From positions 1 to 10,071 of the forward strand of contig CANISN010000043.1 in the NCBI GenBank assembly GCA_947470165.1: a stretch of 10,071 bases of DNA, in the 5' to 3' direction. Below the pieces are notes generated by a model that searched no databases, was not told where the DNA came from, and saw only the letters and a program-made list of their open reading frames with translations. The translations under genes and the position numbers were made by a program. This DNA is from Burkholderiaceae bacterium. GTDB lineage: Bacteria > Pseudomonadota > Gammaproteobacteria > Burkholderiales > Burkholderiaceae. Positions 1 to 5,310 of this stretch are shown one piece after another. Numbering within the stretch: position 1 is the first letter of the stretch; every line of letters starts with the position of its first letter.

Positions 1-13
1 TATCTGAATTCTC

Positions 14-55
14 ATATGTAATTTTTTGCATATTCATGTTTTGTAATATGACAAA
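14..55 (+). promoter_or_regulatory. Candidate promoter/operator region of tupA
   Basis: The 90 bases before tupA are AT-rich and hold two short inverted repeats. ATATG (14-18) pairs with CATAT (29-33) across 10 bases, and TTTGT (40-44) pairs with ACAAA (51-55) across 6 bases. A TAATAT hexamer at 44-49 could be a -10 box, but no good -35 lies at the right distance. Molybdate and tungstate uptake genes are commonly controlled by ModE/TunR-like repressors at palindromes, so an operator here is plausible. The arms are only 5 bp and could be chance. Confidence 0.25.
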
Positions 56-90
56 TCTTAACCGAACACCCCTATAGGAGGTCAACTCAG

Positions 91-912
91 ATGAAATCAC
101 CAATCAATCGTATTTTGCTATCAGCTCTTACAGCATTAACCTTATTGAGTAGCTCTGCCTTTGCACAAGAAAAAAGTATTGTGGTGTCTTCCACTACCTC
201 CACAGAACAATCTGGACTCTTTGGCTTCATGCTGCCGATCTTTAAAATGAAGACTGGTATTGATGTCAAAGTAGTAGCCGTTGGAACTGGTCAAGCGCTT
301 GATATTGGTCGACGTGGTGATGCGGATGTTGTGTTTGTTCATGACAAACCTGCTGAAGAAAAGTTTGTGAGTGAAGGTTATGCCACTAAACGAGTTGAAG
401 TGATGTATAACGACTTCGTCTTAATTGGGCCAAAATCGGATCCAGCCAAAATCGGTGGTGGTAAAGATATTAAAGTCGCGTTTCAGAAAATTGCTGCTGC
501 TCAAGCGCCATTCGTATCTCGTGGCGATAAAAGCGGGACACACGCAGCAGAGTTACGTTACTGGAAGGATGCCGCTATCACAGTTGGACCTAGCACTTGG
601 TATAAAGAAACTGGCTCGGGTATGGGTCCAGCTTTGAATACCGCATCTGCGATGAATGGCTACGTCCTGGCGGATCGTGCAACTTGGCTTTCTTTTAAGA
701 ATCGTGGTGATCTCACTGTCTTGGTTCAAGGTGATCCAAAACTGTTTAACCAATACGGTGTCATGTTAGTAAACCCAGCTAAGTTTTCTCATGTGAAAAA
801 AGCTGAAGGTCAGGCATTTATCGATTGGATCACCTCAAAAAATGGTCAAGACGTCATTGCTAGCTATCAAATCGGCGGCGAGCAACTCTTCTTCCCGAAT
901 GCTAATAAATAA
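91..912 (+). CDS. tupA: Tungstate ABC transporter substrate-binding protein TupA
   Basis: This is a periplasmic receptor that captures tungstate and delivers it to a TupB permease and TupC ATPase. The first 25 residues form a Sec signal peptide (basic start, hydrophobic core, AFA cleavage site before Q26). The mature protein shows the TupA family signatures: VSSTTSTEQSGL at 32-43, VAVGTGQAL at 62-70, GDADVVFVHD at 76-85, YNDFVLIGP at 106-114, and FVSRGDKSGTHAAEL at 141-155. The Ser/Thr-rich first motif and the SRGDKSGTH loop are expected to form the oxyanion pocket. At 273 residues it is full length. The start is fixed by a strong AGGAGGT at 76-82, nine bases before the ATG. No tupB or tupC follows; the next gene is an acetyltransferase. 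The transporter partners must lie to the left of this window or elsewhere. Family assignment is confident; specificity for tungstate over molybdate is inferred from the family. Confidence 0.9.
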   Translation: MKSPINRILLSALTALTLLSSSAFAQEKSIVVSSTTSTEQSGLFGFMLPIFKMKTGIDVKVVAVGTGQALDIGRRGDADVVFVHDKPAEEKFVSEGYATKRVEVMYNDFVLIGPKSDPAKIGGGKDIKVAFQKIAAAQAPFVSRGDKSGTHAAELRYWKDAAITVGPSTWYKETGSGMGPALNTASAMNGYVLADRATWLSFKNRGDLTVLVQGDPKLFNQYGVMLVNPAKFSHVKKAEGQAFIDWITSKNGQDVIASYQIGGEQLFFPNANK

Positions 913-963
913 TTAGATGTGATGATTGCTAAAGATGCGTATTCTTTACTAGCCATGCTGTAC

Positions 964-997
964 ATTAGAGCCAGACCATCTCAACATTACCTCTAAT
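964..997 (+). other. Perfect 7-bp inverted repeat just before the GNAT start
   Basis: ATTAGAG (964-970) and CTCTAAT (991-997) are exact reverse complements separated by 20 bases. The right arm ends three bases before the ATG of the acetyltransferase. There is no T-run after it, so it is not a standard terminator for tupA. As an RNA hairpin it would sit over the ribosome entry site of the next gene. The long loop makes it weak. Confidence 0.3.
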
Positions 998-999
998 AG

Positions 1000-1431
1000 A
1001 TGCACACCTTGATTTTGATTAAACCTTGGCAGGAAGCTGTAATCGAGGCTTACCCCATCCGTAAGGCGGTCTTTATTGAAGAACAGGGCGTTCCGGAGAC
1101 CATGGAACTCGATGAATTCGACCCCATTGCTCATCACGCTTTAGCTTACCAAGGGAATGCCTGTATTGGAACCGCACGACTCCTTGCCCTGTCAGATCAT
1201 CAGGCCCGAATTGGTCGGATGGCAGTTTTATCAACATTTCGAAGGCAGGGTATTGGTGGGCAATTGCTGCGCGCCTTGCTTGAGAACGGTAGATCACAGG
1301 GTATTACTGAGTTCGAACTACATGCTCAGCTCTCTGCCGTCCCGTTTTATGAGCAATTTGGGTTTATCGCCCAGGGCCCTATCTATGATGAGGCAGGCAT
1401 TGCGCATCGCGATATGATCTTAATTATCTAA
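1000..1431 (+). CDS. GNAT family N-acetyltransferase (YjcF/ElaA-like)
   Basis: A 143-residue single-domain Gcn5-related acetyltransferase, transferring acetyl from acetyl-CoA to an amine on an unknown substrate in the cytoplasm. The N-terminal signature RKAVFIEEQGVP at 21-32, followed by E36, D38, D41 and H45, is typical of the YjcF/ElaA branch. Motif A is IGRMAVLSTFRRQGIGGQLL at 71-90, where RRQGIG (81-86) is the pyrophosphate-binding loop of acetyl-CoA. Motif B is HAQLSAVPFYEQFGF at 108-122. The start is set by an in-frame TAG directly before the ATG. No Shine-Dalgarno sequence is visible, which suggests translation coupled to structure or a leaderless message. The thioesterase gene begins 16 bases after its stop, so the two are probably cotranscribed. 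Confidence 0.85.
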   Translation: MHTLILIKPWQEAVIEAYPIRKAVFIEEQGVPETMELDEFDPIAHHALAYQGNACIGTARLLALSDHQARIGRMAVLSTFRRQGIGGQLLRALLENGRSQGITEFELHAQLSAVPFYEQFGFIAQGPIYDEAGIAHRDMILII

Positions 1432-1447
1432 AAGCCATTCATTTGTC

Positions 1448-1867
1448 ATGACCCAAACAGCTAACCCACCCTTTCTCTTTCGCGTTTGCTACTCCGATAC
1501 TGATGCAGCAGGTTTTGTATATCACGCTCGCTATCTGGAGATTTTTGAGCGCAGCCGGTCTCAATGGCTACAAGAACATGGCTTGAGCCCCACTAAACTG
1601 ATTAATGAGTTCGGTATTTTGCTGCCGGTCCGTGAAATCACTATGAACTTTCATAAGCCGGGGCGTTTGGATGATCTATTGAGTATTGATCAGGTTATTG
1701 AAAAACGGAGTCGTACTTATATTGCCGTCAAGCAAACCGCTAAACGCATTACCGAAGGTGCTGAGCCAGAGCTTATTGCTAGCGCCCTGCTTCATATTGT
1801 TTGCGTAGATACTACGACACTCAAGCCCAAGGGACTGCCTGATTGGCTTTTTAAAGCTGATGAATAA
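1448..1867 (+). CDS. ybgC: YbgC/4-hydroxybenzoyl-CoA-type acyl-CoA thioesterase
   Basis: A 139-residue hotdog-fold thioesterase that hydrolyses acyl-CoA (or acyl-ACP) thioesters in the cytoplasm. The defining motif YSDTDAAGFVYHARYLEIFE lies at 15-34. D17 matches the catalytic aspartate of YbgC and 4-hydroxybenzoyl-CoA thioesterase, and H26 is the conserved histidine of the VYHxxY stretch. The usual following helix (ERSRSQWLQ, 34-42) is present. Length is normal for the family. In many proteobacteria ybgC opens the tol-pal operon; here no tol gene is near, and it lies between a GNAT gene and a thiol dioxygenase gene. No strong ribosome binding site precedes the ATG, so translation may depend on the upstream gene 16 bases away. 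The substrate cannot be told from sequence. Confidence 0.87.
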   Translation: MTQTANPPFLFRVCYSDTDAAGFVYHARYLEIFERSRSQWLQEHGLSPTKLINEFGILLPVREITMNFHKPGRLDDLLSIDQVIEKRSRTYIAVKQTAKRITEGAEPELIASALLHIVCVDTTTLKPKGLPDWLFKADE

Positions 1868-1889
1868 TATTGTTATCTGGGAGGCTTAA

Positions 1890-2468
1890 ATGCAAGAAGC
1901 TAAGTTACTGACATTTGTAAAAAGTCTTGCCACGCTTTTGGAAAAACATCCAAGCGAAGAGATTATTTTTTCTCAAGGAAAAATACTCTTAGAGAACCTC
2001 ATCAGAGAAGATGACTGGCTACCCGAAGCGTTTAGTAAACCGCACCCCCTGTATTACCAACAATACTTACTCTATGCCGATCCTCTTGATCGCTTTTCAG
2101 TAGTCAGCTTCGTTTGGGGCCCTGGACAAAAAACACCATTGCATAACCATACCGTCTGGGGAATGGTGGGTCAGTTACGAGGACAAGAGCGCAGCGCTAA
2201 CTATTACCAGCAACCAGATGGTAGCTACAAAGCAGATGGATCTTTTGTTTGCAAACCAGGTCAGGTCGCGACGGTATCTCCTCAGACGCATGATATTCAT
2301 GTGGTGGAGAATGACTTGAGCGATCAAACCTCGATCAGCATTCATGTATATGGTGGCAATATTGGACGCATTCAGCGGGCAGTTTTTGATCCCATCACCG
2401 GTGTTGAAAAACGATTTATCTCTGGTTATGCCAACTCTGTCACCCCCAATCTCTGGAATACAGCTTAA
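1890..2468 (+). CDS. Cupin thiol dioxygenase, 3-mercaptopropionate dioxygenase type
   Basis: A 192-residue cupin of the cysteine dioxygenase superfamily. Such enzymes use a non-haem Fe(II) held by three histidines to oxidise a thiol to a sulfinate with O2. The iron ligands can be placed at H85 and H87 (TPLHNHTVWG) and H137 (THDIHVV). The second-sphere Ser-His-Tyr triad is S150, H152 and Y154 (SIHVY). Two marks favour the 3-mercaptopropionate/'Gln-type' branch over true cysteine dioxygenase. First, Q58 in YYQQYLLY lies where cysteine dioxygenase has its substrate-binding arginine. Second, the TVWGMVGQLRG stretch has no cysteine to form the Cys-Tyr crosslink. A good Shine-Dalgarno (GGGAGG, 1879-1884) fixes the start, 22 bases after the thioesterase stop. 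The four-domain rhodanese that in my recollection often accompanies this gene is about 2.4 kb downstream. Substrate choice is inferred. Confidence 0.87.
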   Translation: MQEAKLLTFVKSLATLLEKHPSEEIIFSQGKILLENLIREDDWLPEAFSKPHPLYYQQYLLYADPLDRFSVVSFVWGPGQKTPLHNHTVWGMVGQLRGQERSANYYQQPDGSYKADGSFVCKPGQVATVSPQTHDIHVVENDLSDQTSISIHVYGGNIGRIQRAVFDPITGVEKRFISGYANSVTPNLWNTA

Positions 2469-2478
2469 AATAAGACCT
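2466..2478 (+). repeat. 13-bp direct repeat, copy 1
   Basis: TAAAATAAGACCT begins at the stop codon of the thiol dioxygenase gene and recurs exactly at 4807-4819, just before the rhodanese gene. One chance 13-bp match is roughly expected in a window of this size, so only the matching positions next to two functionally linked genes make it notable. Confidence 0.4.
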
Positions 2479-2514
2479 CTTTCTGCAAACACGCTAAGTG
2501 TGGCAGCTCACCCC

Positions 2515-2567
2515 ATTGGCCGGGATAGTCGTTTAATTGAATACGGGCCAATATTTATTTGGCCCCC
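2515..2567 (+). promoter_or_regulatory. Helicase leader with two mutually exclusive hairpins
   Basis: GGGCCAA (2545-2551) pairs perfectly with TTGGCCC (2559-2565) across a 7-base loop, and the right arm ends two bases before the helicase ATG. The same left arm, read as GGCCAAT (2546-2552), also pairs perfectly with ATTGGCC at 2515-2521. Either hairpin can form, but not both. No Shine-Dalgarno is visible before the ATG; the site where one would sit is the right arm. This suggests structural control of helicase translation. There is no T-run, so it is not an ordinary terminator. The pairing is seen; the function is inferred. Confidence 0.4.
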
Positions 2568-3842
2568 ATGTTATTTTCAGATCTCGGTTTATCAGAACCC
2601 ATTCTTCGCGCTATTAGCGAGGAAGGCTATACCAGCCCCACCCCTATTCAAGCAAAGTCCATCCCTGCCGTTTTAAAGGGTGGTGACTTACTAGCTGCAG
2701 CCCAAACAGGCACCGGAAAAACTGCTGGCTTTACCCTGCCGATTCTTCAGCGTTTAAGTAGTGCCCCGAAGGCTGGCGGTAAACGTCAACTACGTGTGTT
2801 AATTTTGACTCCCACCCGCGAATTAGCCGCTCAAGTTCAAGAATCAGTGGTGACTTACGGAAAATATACTGGCCTCAAATCCACTGTGATTTTTGGCGGT
2901 GTTGGCGCAAATCCTCAGATTAAAGCAATTGCTGCAGGACTCGATATCTTGGTAGCAACGCCAGGTCGTTTACTCGATCTCATGTCGCAAAATTGTGTCT
3001 CCCTCACCCATATTGAAATCCTTGTGCTTGATGAAGCTGATCGTATGTTGGACATGGGATTCTTGCGCGACATTAAAAAGATTTTGGCTGCACTACCAAA
3101 GCAACGCCAGAACTTACTGTTCTCAGCAACCTTCTCTGCTGAGATCAAGACATTAGCTGATGGCTTACTCAATTCTCCGGCGCTGATTGAAGTGGCACGA
3201 AGCAATAGCGCCAATGAAGCAATTGCACAACTGATTCATCCGGTAGATAGAACTCAGAAGCATCCTTTATTAGCACATCTGATTAAAACTAATCAATGGC
3301 AACAAGTGCTGGTATTTACTCGCACTAAACATGGCGCCAATAAATTAGTCACTCAGTTAGAAAAAGATAATATCACCGCCATGGCTATTCATGGCAATAA
3401 GAGTCAAAGCGCTCGTACTAAAGCATTAGCAGAGTTCAAAGATGGAAAAATTACCGTCTTAGTTGCTACTGATATCGCAGCACGCGGTATTGATATTGAT
3501 CAACTTCCCCATGTTGTGAACTATGACCTACCAAATGTCTCAGAAGACTATGTACATCGTATTGGTCGAACTGGACGAGCAGGCTCTAACGGAGTTGCAG
3601 TATCTTTAGTCTGCGTTGATGAACATCAAATGCTCAGAGATATTGAAAAACTGATTAAGCAGAAAATTCCTCAGGAGATCATTGCTGGATTCGAGCCAGA
3701 CCCGCATGCAGTGGCTCAACCCATTCAATTACGTAGCCAACAACATCAGCAAGCCAGAAAACCTCGTCCGGCTGGTAGCGTTGGTGGTGGAAAACCAGCA
3801 GCCAAGCGAAGTAGTCCTCCCAAACGTAGTTTCAACCGATAA
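2568..3842 (+). CDS. rhlE: ATP-dependent DEAD-box RNA helicase, RhlE-like
   Basis: A 424-residue DEAD-box helicase that unwinds short RNA duplexes using ATP, acting in ribosome assembly, RNA decay or cold adaptation. All family motifs are intact: Q motif around TPTPIQ (24-28), Walker [10 protein letters not shown] (44-52), PTRELAAQ (82-89), GGVG (110-113), TPGR (131-134), DEAD (155-158), SAT (186-188), [12 protein letters not shown] (249-260), [11 protein letters not shown] (300-310), and HRIGRTGR (330-337). After about residue 385 comes a basic, Gln/Pro/Gly-rich tail ending [12 protein letters not shown], the usual RhlE RNA-binding tail. I chose the ATG at 2568 because the protein then begins [16 protein letters not shown], matching the usual MSFSDLGL start. 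A TTG at 2559 would add three residues but lies inside the leader hairpin. The gene appears to be its own unit after a 99-base gap. RhlE is favoured over DeaD or SrmB by size and tail. Confidence 0.92.
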   Translation: MLFSDLGLSEPILRAISEEGYTSPTPIQAKSIPAVLKGGDLLAAAQTGTGKTAGFTLPILQRLSSAPKAGGKRQLRVLILTPTRELAAQVQESVVTYGKYTGLKSTVIFGGVGANPQIKAIAAGLDILVATPGRLLDLMSQNCVSLTHIEILVLDEADRMLDMGFLRDIKKILAALPKQRQNLLFSATFSAEIKTLADGLLNSPALIEVARSNSANEAIAQLIHPVDRTQKHPLLAHLIKTNQWQQVLVFTRTKHGANKLVTQLEKDNITAMAIHGNKSQSARTKALAEFKDGKITVLVATDIAARGIDIDQLPHVVNYDLPNVSEDYVHRIGRTGRAGSNGVAVSLVCVDEHQMLRDIEKLIKQKIPQEIIAGFEPDPHAVAQPIQLRSQQHQQARKPRPAGSVGGGKPAAKRSSPPKRSFNR

Positions 3843-3859
3843 TTTTCACTCGTATAGTG

Positions 3860-3897
3860 TTTAGAGTTCTTATATCTCTCTAAAGCTTGCTTATAAA
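3860..3897 (+). promoter_or_regulatory. Hairpin and candidate promoter between helicase and DUF1330 gene
   Basis: TTTAGAG (3860-3866) and CTCTAAA (3878-3884) form a perfect 7-bp inverted repeat across 11 bases, 18 bases after the helicase stop. It lacks a T-run, so it is a poor terminator. Just after it, TATAAA (3892-3897) is a fair -10 box for the DUF1330 gene; TTCTTA (3867-3872) could be a weak -35 at 19-bp spacing, inside the hairpin. A regulated promoter or a processed 3' end are both possible. Confidence 0.3.
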
Positions 3898-3925
3898 CTA
3901 GCGAAGTTAATTACGGGGAGATAAA

Positions 3926-4219
3926 GTGACTACTAAGGTAATCGGCCTGATTCAGATCAATGATCCTGAGGCTTTTGAGAAATATCGCAGTCAAGTTGGA
4001 GATACAGTTGCGCTGTATCACGGGAAAATATTAGCTAGAGGCGCCTTCAATACCTTCCTCTGGAATGAATTAGAGTGCAAATCCTTTAGCGCATTTGTAG
4101 AGTTAGAGTTTCCGGATCTGGAGCACTCGCAGGCTTGGGCCAAGAGCCCAGAGTATCAAAGTCTACTAGCCATCCGAAGTCAGGCTATGAAGCTGACGCT
4201 ATTTTCCGTCAGTACTTGA
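3926..4219 (+). CDS. DUF1330 family protein
   Basis: A 97-residue protein of the DUF1330 family, which adopts a dimeric alpha/beta ferredoxin-like fold related to the Dabb/EthD group. Its biochemical role is unknown. Family marks are the opening VIGLIQINDPEAFEKYRS (residues 5-22), GKILARG in the middle, and the C-terminal pattern LEFPDLEHSQAWAKSPEYQSLLAIR, including the characteristic AWxxSPEYQ. The start codon is GTG, supported by GGGGAG at 3915-3920 five bases upstream; the next in-frame ATG is far inside the domain. No signal peptide or membrane segment is seen, so it is probably cytoplasmic. A strong hairpin follows the stop by one base, ending the unit. Confidence 0.82.
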   Translation: MTTKVIGLIQINDPEAFEKYRSQVGDTVALYHGKILARGAFNTFLWNELECKSFSAFVELEFPDLEHSQAWAKSPEYQSLLAIRSQAMKLTLFSVST

Positions 4220-4220
4220 A

Positions 4221-4257
4221 AATAAAGCCTAGCACCTTGTGGGGTCTAGGCTTTATT
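4221..4257. terminator. Bidirectional terminator between convergent genes
   Basis: AATAAAGCCTAG (4221-4232) and CTAGGCTTTATT (4246-4257) are perfect 12-bp complements around a 13-base loop. An extra ACC/GGT pairing (4234-4236 with 4243-4245) can extend the stem. The stem's own 3' end is T-rich in both directions, and on the minus strand it is followed by a further TTT run. It starts one base after the DUF1330 stop and ends 20 bases from the Hc1-like stop, so it serves both. Confidence 0.8.
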
Positions 4258-4277
4258 GATTGAGAATATAAGAGGGC

Positions 4278-4466
4278 TTACTTCTTAGCTTCCATTGCTT
4301 CTTTAGCGGCGGTAATTTCTTTACGGCGCTCTTTGCATGCACCAGCAATTTCTTGCAAAGCCTTACGTGCACGAGCAGCAGATGCCTTGACACCTTTTTC
4401 AATAAACTTCTCGTTTTCCGCTTTGTATGCTTCGAAAGCAGCCAATAATGTATCGTGTTGTGACAT
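4278..4466 (-). CDS. Small Hc1 (histone H1-like) family protein
   Basis: A 62-residue, highly charged, all-helical protein. The stretch KASAARARKALQEIAGACKERRKEI (27-51) has the look of the bacterial histone H1-like Hc1 family, known from Chlamydia and present as short homologues in betaproteobacteria, where a nucleoid-binding role is assumed. Unlike the chlamydial protein it lacks a long lysine/alanine/proline tail: it ends at AKEAMEAKK, and its first 25 residues are rather acidic. DNA binding is therefore less certain and protein-protein packing through a helical hairpin is an alternative. A clear AGGAGA lies eight bases before the ATG on the minus strand, and a promoter candidate is at 4512-4517. 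It stands alone as a single-gene unit ending at the shared terminator. Family recognition is from memory of sequence character. Confidence 0.6.
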   Translation of the reverse strand: MSQHDTLLAAFEAYKAENEKFIEKGVKASAARARKALQEIAGACKERRKEITAAKEAMEAKK

Positions 4467-4511
4467 CTCGTCTCCTATTCATCAGATCAATAATATTTAA
4501 ACAACGTAGCA

Positions 4512-4517
4512 AGTATA
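4512..4517 (-). promoter_or_regulatory. Candidate -10 box for the Hc1-like gene
   Basis: Read on the minus strand this is TATACT, a 5/6 match to the sigma70 -10 hexamer, 45 bases before the ATG. The -35 region is weak: AATTTC at 17-bp spacing, plus-strand 4535-4540. A start near 4505 would leave a leader of about 40 bases containing the AGGAGA ribosome binding site. Confidence 0.4.
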
Positions 4518-4622
4518 TCCCCATAAAATCTAATGAAATTACAGACTTACCTAAGGGATAACTCTAATATCCCCTAAATCCTCCAAAATAAGGAAAAACA
4601 CTAAAAGCTACTGTATACGGAC

Positions 4623-4731
4623 GTGAAAATCAGCAAAGTCTTTGTTTTATTGGCTGGCAGGCCTTATTTGTTGGTAATTTTTCGCTCAGGCCACCGGCTT
4701 ACCCACCCAAAATGGTGCGAACCAGGATTAG
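4623..4731 (+). pseudogene. Possible remnant of a small secreted protein gene
   Basis: From GTG 4623 the frame reads VKISKVFVLLAG, a good start for a signal peptide. The hydrophobic stretch continues in another frame as ALFVGN (from 4661). A third frame then reads FAQATGLPTQNGANQD (4681-4728) before TAG at 4729-4731, with AQA looking like a signal peptidase I site. Joined across two small indels these pieces would make a signal peptide plus a short mature part. Piecing frames together can mislead, and I recognise no family, so this is tentative. Confidence 0.22.
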
Positions 4732-4806
4732 CTAACTAGACCAAACAAGAGATTCTTCACTGATGCGAAGTAAAAAAAGGATCCAATGCTAAATTAGATT
4801 AATACC

Positions 4807-4819
4807 TAAAATAAGACCT
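4807..4819 (+). repeat. 13-bp direct repeat, copy 2
   Basis: TAAAATAAGACCT, identical to 2466-2478, lies 20 bases before the rhodanese start codon. It could be part of that gene's promoter or leader. The match alone is near chance expectation. Confidence 0.4.
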
Positions 4820-4839
4820 ACAAAAAAGGGTAAGAATTA

Positions 4840-5307
4840 ATGTCCACTAAATATCAAGACTACGCATTTGTTCGCAATAAGCTTCTAAAAAAAGAGGAGC
4901 TTGCTTTATTAGATGTTCGCGAAGAAGATCCTCACGCTCAAGAACATCCTTTGTTTGCGGCGAATCTTCCACTGTCGCGGATTGAGGTTGATGCCTATAG
5001 CAAGCTGCCAAGAAAAGATGTCCCGATTGTCACGCTAGATGATGGCGAGGGCTATAGCGAGCTGGCAGCACAAAGACTGATTACACTTGGCTACTTAGAC
5101 GTATCTGTTCTGAAAGGTGGCGTTGCTGGGTGGAAGGCTGCTGGCGGTGAAGTATTTAAGGATGTGAATGTCCCTAGCAAATCTTTTGGTGAATTTGTAG
5201 AGTCTAAAAGACACACACCCTCTTTATCTGCACAGGAAGTGAAGAAGCTCATCGACAATCATGAAGATATTGTGGTTGTAGACGTTCGTCGCTTTGATGA
5301 ATACTAA
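4840..5307 (+). CDS. N-terminal part of split rhodanese-like protein
   Basis: A 155-residue product. Residues 1-105 are a complete rhodanese-like fold: LLDVREEDPHAQEHPLFAANLPLSR, then a strand and loop VTLDDGEGYSELAAQRL (64-80), then the typical closing VLKGGVAGWKAAGG (90-103). The active-site position holds D67-D68, not cysteine, so this domain cannot form a persulfide and is presumably structural or binding. Residues about 128-155 are the beginning of the second domain (SAQEVKKLIDNHEDIVVVDVRRFDEY), where the protein stops. The ATG has AAGGG nine bases upstream. Homologues continue through this point, so this is best read as a truncated product. Confidence 0.75.
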   Translation: MSTKYQDYAFVRNKLLKKEELALLDVREEDPHAQEHPLFAANLPLSRIEVDAYSKLPRKDVPIVTLDDGEGYSELAAQRLITLGYLDVSVLKGGVAGWKAAGGEVFKDVNVPSKSFGEFVESKRHTPSLSAQEVKKLIDNHEDIVVVDVRRFDEY

Positions 5308-5310
5308 ACT

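Larger units (their letters stand above)
4467..4839. other. 373-bp gene-free gap
   Basis: This is the only long stretch without an intact gene. Its left end carries the Hc1-like gene's leader and promoter. GGGATA (4555-4560) and TATCCC (4568-4573) form a 6-bp inverted repeat, and ATATCCCC occurs twice, at 4515-4522 and 4567-4574. The centre (4623-4731) may hold a decayed secreted-protein gene. The right end has a copy of the 13-bp direct repeat (4807-4819) and an AAGGG ribosome binding site (4826-4830), nine bases before the rhodanese ATG. No RNA gene was recognised. Confidence 0.5.

Noticed and set aside
2559..2567. TTG at 2559 as the helicase start
   Set aside because: It lies inside the leader hairpin, has no ribosome binding site, and the ATG at 2568 gives the usual RhlE N-terminus.
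2344..2676. 110-aa open frame across the dioxygenase-helicase junction
   Set aside because: It overlaps two well-supported genes in another frame, and its sequence has no recognisable domain.
3843..3890. Hairpin 3860-3884 as a helicase terminator
   Set aside because: The stem is A/T-rich, only 7 bp, and lacks a following T-run; kept only as an unassigned inverted repeat.
4610..4625. CTGTATACGG as a LexA-type SOS box
   Set aside because: There is no matching ACAG half-site at the right spacing.
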